This document shows positions 1 through 4,185 of a stretch of DNA of 8,906 bases, piece by piece; position 1 is the first letter of the stretch; each line of letters opens with the position of its first letter. A model generated the notes under the pieces. It saw only the letters and a program-made list of their open reading frames with translations. It ran no database searches and was not told the origin of the DNA. The DNA lies in assembly GCA_014378185.1 (NCBI GenBank), contig JACMOE010000379.1:1-8906 (forward strand). The letters are read 5' to 3'. The translations under genes were made by a program, and so were the position numbers. This DNA is from Gemmatimonadaceae bacterium. GTDB lineage: Bacteria > Gemmatimonadota > Gemmatimonadetes > Gemmatimonadales > Gemmatimonadaceae.

Positions 1-2
1 CC

Positions 3-317
3 CCCGCCTCCACGCCGCCCATGGACGGTGACCCCACTGCCGTGCCGGATCGATACCGCGCCGTGAGCCCGGTGGAGCGTGTGCCACTTCGCGTGCGCGT
101 TCGCCTTGTGCATGGTGATGCCGACGCCATCGTCCCGCTGGCGCAGAGCCGAGTTTTCGACGAACGCAATCGTGCCGCTGGTGGCACGTCGGAGCTGTTC
201 GTGGTTGCTGCTGCCGGTCACTTCGACCTCGTGGCGCCCAGCTCCGAGGCGTGGGCGACGGTGCTGTGTGCGCTGCATTCACTCGTGCCGTGCGTAGCAC
301 GCGCCGGCGACCGATGA
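3..317 (+). CDS. Alpha/beta hydrolase, C-terminal part (5' end outside window)
   Basis: The open frame enters from the left edge and ends at a TGA at 315-317, so only the C-terminal ~104 residues are visible. Two signatures of the alpha/beta hydrolase fold appear in the right order and spacing: a strand ending in LVHGDADAIVP, where the second Asp would be the catalytic acid, and AAAGHFDLVAP, where His would be the catalytic base. The nucleophile elbow (GxSxG) lies upstream of the window. The surrounding layout (SPVERVPLRV before the HGD motif, a weak helix between acid and base) resembles serine-peptidase-like or general esterase members of the family. The substrate cannot be named. Its stop overlaps the next gene's ATG as ATGA, so the two are probably translationally coupled. 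Family assignment is fairly secure; the specific function is unknown. Confidence 0.8.
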   Translation, partial: PASTPPMDGDPTAVPDRYRAVSPVERVPLRVRVRLVHGDADAIVPLAQSRVFDERNRAAGGTSELFVVAAAGHFDLVAPSSEAWATVLCALHSLVPCVARAGDR

Positions 318-748
318 CACACATGGTGAGGGATCCGGATTTCGAGGCGCGCATTCGCGCGAGCTTCGCCACGCAGAAGTTCATGGCCACGCTCGGTGCA
401 CGACTGGAACGCGTCGCGCCCGGTGAAGTGACGATCGCGCTGCCCTTTCGCGCCGACCTCACGCAGCAGAACGGATTCCTGCACGCCGGTGTGGTGACGT
501 CCGTGGTGGACAGCGCGTGCGGCTATGCGGCATTGAGCGTGATGGAGCCCGGCGCGGACGTGCTCTCGGTGGAGTTCAAGGTGAATTTTCTGGCACCAGC
601 GCAGGGCTCGGAGTTTCTCGCCGTGGGGCGAGTGGTGCGGGCCGGGCGCACGCTGGTGGTGGTGTCTGGGGAACTGCTCGCGGGGGGAACCGTTGTGGCG
701 CTCATGCAGGGCACCATGATCGCCCGGTTTGACAGTCCGACAGTCTGA
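314..748 (+). CDS. PaaI-type hotdog-fold acyl-CoA thioesterase
   Basis: This gene encodes a 144-residue single-domain protein, a usual length for PaaI/YdiI-like thioesterases, which hydrolyse acyl- or aryl-CoA thioesters in the cytoplasm. The hotdog core is visible: NGFLHAGVVTSVVDSACGYAA at about residues 53-73 matches the family's HGG-x6-D region, with His57-Ala58-Gly59 in place of the common HGG and Asp66 as the candidate catalytic acid. The following strands (LSVEFKVNFLAPA, then VVRAGRTLVVVSGEL) match the family's second half. I chose the ATG at 314 because it overlaps the upstream hydrolase stop (ATGA) and gives a normal length. An in-frame ATG at 323 is an alternative, and a start at 251 would only add residues read through the hydrolase. 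The hydrolase-thioesterase pairing suggests acyl-CoA or ester metabolism, but no substrate can be inferred. Confidence 0.88.
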   Translation: MTHMVRDPDFEARIRASFATQKFMATLGARLERVAPGEVTIALPFRADLTQQNGFLHAGVVTSVVDSACGYAALSVMEPGADVLSVEFKVNFLAPAQGSEFLAVGRVVRAGRTLVVVSGELLAGGTVVALMQGTMIARFDSPTV

Positions 749-799
749 CCCGCATCGCGCCTGCAGCGCTCGCTCGCCTGACAGCGGGTCAACTGACTG

Positions 800-831
800 G
801 TCGGACAGTCATGATGCCACACAGCCGGGTC
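800..831 (+). repeat. Left flank of TA module: palindromic motif fused to 25-bp direct repeat copy 1
   Basis: Bases 807-831 (starting AGTCATGATGCCACACAGCC) are identical over 25 bp to 1756-1780 on the other side of the toxin-antitoxin module. The 11-mer GTCGGACAGTC at 800-810, overlapping its start, recurs at 1839-1849 and, inverted, at 1859-1869. In this left copy the two motifs are joined; on the right they are separated by about 60 bp. No gene occupies 749-914. Confidence 0.85.
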
Positions 832-861
832 ATTGATGCTACCGCTTCCGTGGGCTGAGAC

Positions 862-909
862 TTGACGCCGAAACATTTTTGTAGTACGTTGTCCGTACAA
901 ACAAGGAGA
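862..909 (+). promoter_or_regulatory. Probable toxin-antitoxin promoter/operator and Shine-Dalgarno site
   Basis: Just upstream of the antitoxin lie a TTGACG -35-like hexamer (862-867) and a poor -10 candidate (TACGTT, 885-890, 17-bp spacer). These overlap an inverted repeat, GTACG (884-888) and CGTAC (894-898), nested within TTGTA (879-883) and TACAA (896-900). Ribbon-helix-helix antitoxins usually autoregulate by binding such palindromes over their own promoter. A strong Shine-Dalgarno sequence AAGGAG (903-908) sits six bases before the ATG at 915. The palindromes and SD are seen directly; the operator role is inferred. Confidence 0.5.
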
Positions 910-914
910 CTTCG

Positions 915-1217
915 ATGCTTGCCGACGCAGCTCAAGCGTACCTCGACCTGCCCGCTGATGATCGGCTGGAAACGCGGTTGCCCAAGGTCCTGAAGCGACA
1001 TGCGGAAACCGTCGCCAAGGCCAAAGGGGAGACGTTGTCGGAATACGTCGTCAAAATTCTGGCAGAGCGGGTCGCCGACGAAATCGGCAGCACGCAGGAG
1101 TGGCGGTTGACTGCGACCGAGCAAGCCGCCCTGCTCCAGGTTCTTGCAGCACCGGCGCCGTCGACGGCGGCGCTGCAGGCGGCAACGCGGCGCGCTGAAA
1201 AACTCTTCGGAACCTGA
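915..1217 (+). CDS. DUF1778/TacA-family ribbon-helix-helix antitoxin
   Basis: This is a 100-residue protein with the layout of DUF1778 (TacA/AtaR-like) antitoxins. A short N-terminal segment leads to a ribbon-helix-helix DNA-binding part at about residues 17-57 (DRLETRLPKVLKRHAETVAK, then GETLSEYVVKILAERVADEI). A C-terminal extension (WRLTATEQAALLQVLAAP...) ends in the helix AALQAATRRAEKL, the type of region that wraps around and neutralises the partner GNAT toxin. The start at 915 follows a strong AAGGAG. Its stop codon TGA overlaps the proposed CTG start of the toxin (CTGA), as expected for a coupled antitoxin-toxin pair. The RHH part likely represses the module through the palindrome at 879-900. 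The family call rests on residue pattern plus the toxin neighbour. Confidence 0.85.
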   Translation: MLADAAQAYLDLPADDRLETRLPKVLKRHAETVAKAKGETLSEYVVKILAERVADEIGSTQEWRLTATEQAALLQVLAAPAPSTAALQAATRRAEKLFGT

Positions 1218-1732
1218 AGTCGCCGCGCTTCTCCCTCGTCCAGCTCGCGCCGACGCACGACCTCGAGCGCTTCGCGTGCGGCAAGCATCCAGGTGCCGCA
1301 GAAATCGACGAATACCTGAAGACGAGCGCCCTCGCCGAGCAGAGCGCCGGGCTGAGTCAGGTCTGGGTTGCGCTCGACTCACATGATGCGGCTGTCGCGG
1401 GTTACTTCACCCTGTCGCCTCTGTCAGTACCGATCAGCCCGGAAGTTCTCGCTCAGTTGGGGATGGGCACTGTCCCATATCGCGCAGTGGGCGGATATCT
1501 GCTCGGCAGACTCGGAGTAGCGGTCCACCGTCAGGGCGAGGGACTCGGCGGCGTGCTGGTCGCCGCTGCGATCAGGACGGCGAGGCAGGCGCAAAGGGAC
1601 GTGGGCGGGGCCTTCGTGGCCGTTGACCCCAAGAACGATCGACTTCTCAAATGGTATGAAGCACTCGATTTTGGCTTTCCAAGGTTGGACCCCAGGAGTT
1701 CAACGAGACGGCGTCTCATACTGAAACTCTGA
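1214..1732 (+). CDS. TacT-like GNAT acetyltransferase toxin, non-ATG (CTG) start
   Basis: Read in this frame, the region gives a full-length 172-residue GNAT toxin. Family knowledge: TacT/AtaT-type toxins acetylate the amino group of charged tRNAs and stop translation. Visible features: FACG at 20-23 and IDEYLKTSALAEQSAGLSQVWV at about 31-52 (the usual N-terminal signature of this toxin clade); GYFTLSP at 63-69; the acetyl-CoA pyrophosphate-binding loop RQGEGLG at 106-112; and LLKWYEALDF at 144-153 with the likely catalytic Tyr148. The frame is closed upstream by a TGA at 1196-1198, and there is no ATG, GTG or TTG between it and residue 82. The only plausible start for an intact fold is CTG at 1214, overlapping the antitoxin stop. 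The TTG at 1457 and ATG at 1463 would remove half the domain. Entry by -1 frameshifting at the A-run 1198-1202 is an alternative. Confidence 0.82.
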   Translation: MKSPRFSLVQLAPTHDLERFACGKHPGAAEIDEYLKTSALAEQSAGLSQVWVALDSHDAAVAGYFTLSPLSVPISPEVLAQLGMGTVPYRAVGGYLLGRLGVAVHRQGEGLGGVLVAAAIRTARQAQRDVGGAFVAVDPKNDRLLKWYEALDFGFPRLDPRSSTRRRLILKL

Positions 1733-1755
1733 CCAGCCGAAGCGAATTCTGAAAA

Positions 1756-1780
1756 AGTCATGATGCCACACAGCCGGGTC
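1756..1780 (+). repeat. 25-bp direct repeat copy 2, downstream of toxin gene
   Basis: This copy is identical to 807-831 over 25 bp; the matches end exactly at both borders (C806 against A1755, A832 against G1781). The copies lie 949 bp apart and enclose the whole toxin-antitoxin module. Unlike the left copy, this one supplies most of the left arm of a long hairpin. Confidence 0.9.
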
Positions 1781-1809
1781 GCTATGTAAAGCGACCCGGC
1801 TGTGTAGCA
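1764..1809. terminator. Strong hairpin between convergent toxin and msrA genes
   Basis: Bases 1768-1783 (ACACAGCCGGGTCGCT) pair perfectly with 1790-1805 over 16 bp around a 6-base loop. After one C/A mismatch, three more pairs (1764-1766 with 1807-1809) extend the stem. It sits 31 bases after the toxin stop and 66 bases past the msrA stop, which converges on it. A bidirectional terminator is the natural reading, but there is no T-tract on either side, so classical intrinsic termination is not assured. Confidence 0.6.
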
Positions 1810-1838
1810 AATAGCTGATAGACGTCTGTTGGCCCGCT

Positions 1839-1869
1839 GTCGGACAGTCAGACCGTCAGACTGTCCGAC
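1839..1869. repeat. 11-bp inverted repeat next to msrA stop
   Basis: GTCGGACAGTC (1839-1849) and its reverse complement (1859-1869) form a perfect 11-bp stem with a 9-base loop, ending 6 bases beyond the msrA stop codon on the - strand. The same 11-mer is present at 800-810, and related CTGTC/GACAG words occur at 731-749. It may end msrA transcription or may belong to the same short repeat family that flanks the toxin-antitoxin module. Confidence 0.75.
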
Positions 1870-1875
1870 GTTTGT

Positions 1876-2502
1876 TCAATGCGCTGCCAGCTTGTCCGTC
1901 CACAGCGACGCGTACTGCTTCTTCAGCGCCGCGATCTTCGGCGCATCGTTGTAGTAGATGTACGGGTCGTTCGGGTGCAGCGTCGCATAGTCCTGATGGT
2001 ACGACTCGGCAACATAGAACGTGCTCACCGGTGCGATCTGCGTCACGATCTTCTCACCACCCTTCGAGCGCTGCGCGACATACGACAGCGTGGCCGCCTT
2101 CTGGGCGTCGTTCGTATAGAACACGGCGGAACGATACTGCGTGCCGTGATCCGGACCCTGCCTGTTGAGCTGCGTGCCATCGTGCGCGACGGTGTAGAAG
2201 ACGTCGAGCAGCTTGGCATATGACACCCTGGCCGGATCGTAAACCACGCGCACCGCCTCGGCGTGACCCGTTGTGCCGGTGCTGACATCCTCGTAACTGG
2301 GGCGGGCAGACTTGCCGCCCGCGTAACCCGAGGTGGCGCCCACCACGCCATTCACGTGCTGGTAGACCGCCTGGACGCCCCAGAAACAGCCGCCGGCGAA
2401 CACGACCGTGTCCAGCGGAGCGGACGCAACAGGAGCGGATGCAAAGGCGGGAGCGGCGGCCAGAGAGAGAATCGCTGCGGCGCGAATCAGTGTGCTTTTC
2501 AT
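1876..2502 (-). CDS. msrA: Exported peptide-methionine (S)-S-oxide reductase MsrA
   Basis: This gene encodes 208 residues. MsrA reduces methionine-S-sulfoxide in proteins back to methionine. The family signatures are clear: FAGGCFWGVQAVYQHVNGVV with catalytic Cys39, SGYAGG, GHAEAVRVVYDP, HDGTQLNRQGPDHGTQYRSAVFY and YHQDY. Residues 1-21 form a signal peptide (MKSTLIRA, a hydrophobic stretch, AFA), so the enzyme probably acts in the cell envelope. Cys39 is the only cysteine, so there is no internal resolving Cys; the family's one-Cys type relies on an outside reductant. The ATG at 2502 was chosen because the MsrA homology and signal peptide begin there and AGGA lies at 2510-2507. The open frame runs on upstream, but that part is antisense to the ATP-grasp gene. 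The ATP-grasp gene lies 71 bp upstream on the same strand. Confidence 0.95.
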   Translation of the reverse strand: MKSTLIRAAAILSLAAAPAFASAPVASAPLDTVVFAGGCFWGVQAVYQHVNGVVGATSGYAGGKSARPSYEDVSTGTTGHAEAVRVVYDPARVSYAKLLDVFYTVAHDGTQLNRQGPDHGTQYRSAVFYTNDAQKAATLSYVAQRSKGGEKIVTQIAPVSTFYVAESYHQDYATLHPNDPYIYYNDAPKIAALKKQYASLWTDKLAAH

Positions 2503-2522
2503 GGATTCCTGGATGGCGTGAA

Positions 2523-2541
2523 GAGTACACATGGTATACTC
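2523..2541. promoter_or_regulatory. Imperfect palindrome upstream of msrA
   Basis: GAGTA (2523-2527) and TACTC (2537-2541) are inverted around an ACATGGT-like centre, giving seven of nine paired positions. It lies 21-39 bases upstream of the msrA ATG and contains TATACC on the - strand, which could serve as a -10 element, though no good -35 accompanies it. An operator role is only a guess. Confidence 0.25.
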
Positions 2542-2573
2542 CCGGCACCCCCGATTGGTTCTATGAAATTGGC

Positions 2574-3713
2574 CTATCGGAACAGGTGCGGCACGAACCG
2601 CGACGTATTGCCGGTCACCCACCCGTCCGCTTCGCGGATGCCGATGCCGGCAGCTTCCTGGCCGATGATCCAGCTCCCGATGATGGGGCGCTTGCCGTCG
2701 AACTCGGGAATGGGCGCCAACTCCTGGAACACGTAGCCCTCGGCGCCATATTCGCCCGTCGATTCGACATGCTCCTTCATGGTATGCACGGTCACGTTCG
2801 CGCCTTCGCGGGAGAGGAGCGGCTTCTTCGCGTACTCGAACATGCCGTGCGGCTCGTCGAAGTACGATGGCAGCAGGTTGCCGTGGCCAGGGAACATCTC
2901 CCAGAGAATGGGCAGGATGCCCTTGTTGGACAGGACCATCTTCCACGCGGGCTCGATGATCACCGTCTTCGCCACGCGCAGGTGATCGCCGAAGGGCTCG
3001 TGCATGAGCCACTCCCACGGATACAGCTTGAACAGCGTGTCGAGGCGGGTGTCCTGCAGGTCGCACAGCTCACGCGACTGCGGGTCCCAGCCGATGTCGG
3101 CCATCGCGAGCAACTTCACCTGCAATCCGGCCTGCGCCGCCGTCTCGGCGAGATATGCCGCGGTCATGCCGTCTTCGAGATCATCGACGGACGCGAAGTG
3201 CACCAGCGGGCCGAGTGGGCCGCTGGTGGGGAGATCGCCCTGTACCGATTTCCAGTAGTCCACGAGCCTCTCGTGCACGGAGTTGAACTGGTCCGCACCG
3301 GGGTGGAGTGCCTGCAGCCAGTCCCACTGGATGACCGCCACCTCGAGCAACGACGTAGGGGTGTCGGCGTTGTACTCGAGCATCTTGGGCGGCGACGCGC
3401 CGTCATACGCGAGGTCGAATCGTCCGTAGACGGAAGGCGGCTCCTCCTTCCAGCTCGCGGTGATGAGCGGGATGGCGTGCTCGGGAATCTTGAGCTCCGC
3501 GTAGCGCTCTTCGTCGATCACGTGTTGCACCGCCTCGATGCAGCGCTCGTGCAGTTCGTTCGTCGCGCGTTCCAGCGTCTCGATCTGCGCGGTGGTGAAC
3601 TGGTAATACGCATCCTCGGACCAGTAGGGGGTCTGGCCCGTGTGCCACTTCAGGCCCCGCGCTTCGACGACTGATTGCCAATCGGGACGCGGGGTGCTGG
3701 CGATGCGTTCCAC
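2574..3713 (-). CDS. Glutathionylspermidine synthase-like ATP-grasp ligase (YgiC/YjfC type)
   Basis: The 379-residue protein is close to the ~385 residues usual for YgiC/YjfC, which match only the synthetase half of glutathionylspermidine synthase. Family members fold as pre-ATP-grasp plus ATP-grasp and are expected to form an amide bond using ATP; the substrates of the stand-alone members are not established to my knowledge. Visible motifs: GRFDLAYDG (97-105) and KMLEYNADTPTSLLE (110-124), the family's most conserved block; an ILWEMFPGHGNLLPSYF segment; and near the C-terminus SWIIGQEAAGIGIREADGW followed by TGNTSRFVPHLF. The GTG start at 3713 is preceded by GGGGGAG (3725-3719) with a 5-base spacer, and lies one base after the stop of the lipoprotein gene. 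Upstream open frame is the lipoprotein region read out of frame. Family call is strong; reaction inferred. Confidence 0.93.
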   Translation of the reverse strand: MERIASTPRPDWQSVVEARGLKWHTGQTPYWSEDAYYQFTTAQIETLERATNELHERCIEAVQHVIDEERYAELKIPEHAIPLITASWKEEPPSVYGRFDLAYDGASPPKMLEYNADTPTSLLEVAVIQWDWLQALHPGADQFNSVHERLVDYWKSVQGDLPTSGPLGPLVHFASVDDLEDGMTAAYLAETAAQAGLQVKLLAMADIGWDPQSRELCDLQDTRLDTLFKLYPWEWLMHEPFGDHLRVAKTVIIEPAWKMVLSNKGILPILWEMFPGHGNLLPSYFDEPHGMFEYAKKPLLSREGANVTVHTMKEHVESTGEYGAEGYVFQELAPIPEFDGKRPIIGSWIIGQEAAGIGIREADGWVTGNTSRFVPHLFR

Positions 3714-3714
3714 G

Positions 3715-4098
3715 TCAGCTCCCCCCGAAGCCGCGCACTCCACCAATGCCGCCGAAACCACCGCGTACCACCGTTGTGCGGCCGGCGGAGGATCCTCCCA
3801 TGTTTGGCGAGTAGGCCGATGGTGACAACGCGCGCACCGTGCCTCCGGAGCGTACGTAGCCGGAGTAGCCGTTGTGGTAGAACAGGAACGGCGAGGCGTA
3901 GATGTGGTGATACCACATGCCGCCGTAGTAGTAGCCCTGGTGCTGCGTGGCGTAGAGGCAGGCCGGTGCCTGGTAGACCTGCGGCAGGCAGGGGTCCACG
4001 CCGGAAACCATGGCGGGGCCGTTGTTGCAGCCCACGATGGCGGCAAGGGCGGGCACGAGAGCGAGCGGAACGGCGGCGGAGCGCTTGATGGAGATCAT
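3715..4098 (-). CDS. Small Tyr/Gly-rich lipoprotein, YgiB-like partner of the ATP-grasp gene
   Basis: The 127-residue protein begins with a lipoprotein signal (MISIKRSAAVPLALVPALAAIVGC; lipobox A-I-V-G-C, lipidated Cys24), so it should be anchored in the envelope. The rest is short and of low complexity: two more Cys (37, 47), a Tyr/His-rich stretch QGYYYGGMWYHHIYASPFLF (54-73), then SPSAYSP (92-98) and GRTTVVRGGFG (106-116), ending in VRGFGGS. Enterobacterial YgiB (DUF1190), as I remember it, is likewise a lipoprotein-like protein with paired cysteines and a C-terminal TVTRGGFG, and is encoded directly before ygiC; the same order is seen here. I prefer ATG 4098 because it starts the signal peptide; an upstream ATG at 4170 would add a charged leader and read through a palindrome. 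The start has no clear SD. Homology to YgiB is inferred from motif and context. Confidence 0.72.
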   Translation of the reverse strand: MISIKRSAAVPLALVPALAAIVGCNNGPAMVSGVDPCLPQVYQAPACLYATQHQGYYYGGMWYHHIYASPFLFYHNGYSGYVRSGGTVRALSPSAYSPNMGGSSAGRTTVVRGGFGGIGGVRGFGGS

Positions 4099-4120
4099 AT
4101 GGGTAGTGGAGTCCACGGAC

Positions 4121-4140
4121 GATGTCGTCCTGACGACATC
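4121..4140. promoter_or_regulatory. Perfect 20-bp palindrome upstream of the lipoprotein gene
   Basis: GATGTCGTCC is followed directly by an almost complementary half, giving 9 paired bases on each side of a CT centre. It lies 23-42 bases upstream of the chosen lipoprotein start, in the 87-bp gap after the metalloprotease. It could be an operator or a leader hairpin. No convincing -10/-35 pair was found nearby. Confidence 0.4.
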
Positions 4141-4185
4141 CTTACGAAACTGGAACGGATAAAGTGCCATCGGGCATGGCGTAGT

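Noticed and set aside
1457..1732. Short 91-residue reading of the acetyltransferase from a TTG
   Set aside because: It removes the N-terminal half of the GNAT fold, whereas the same frame shows clear family sequence back to 1214.
731..1869. CRISPR array or integron attachment sites
   Set aside because: The repeats are few, irregularly spaced and differently oriented; no cas or integrase gene is present, and the motifs do not have the paired-box form of attC sites.
1876..3066. 396-residue open frame including MsrA
   Set aside because: The first ~188 residues are antisense or out-of-frame to the ATP-grasp gene and the gap; the signal peptide and MsrA homology start at 2502.
2439..3674. 411-residue + strand open frame
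   Set aside because: It is antisense to the ATP-grasp gene and has the same shadow composition.
4098..4170. Longer lipoprotein starting at ATG 4170
   Set aside because: The extension puts a charged leader before a good lipoprotein signal and has no Shine-Dalgarno sequence; it also reads through the palindrome at 4121-4140.
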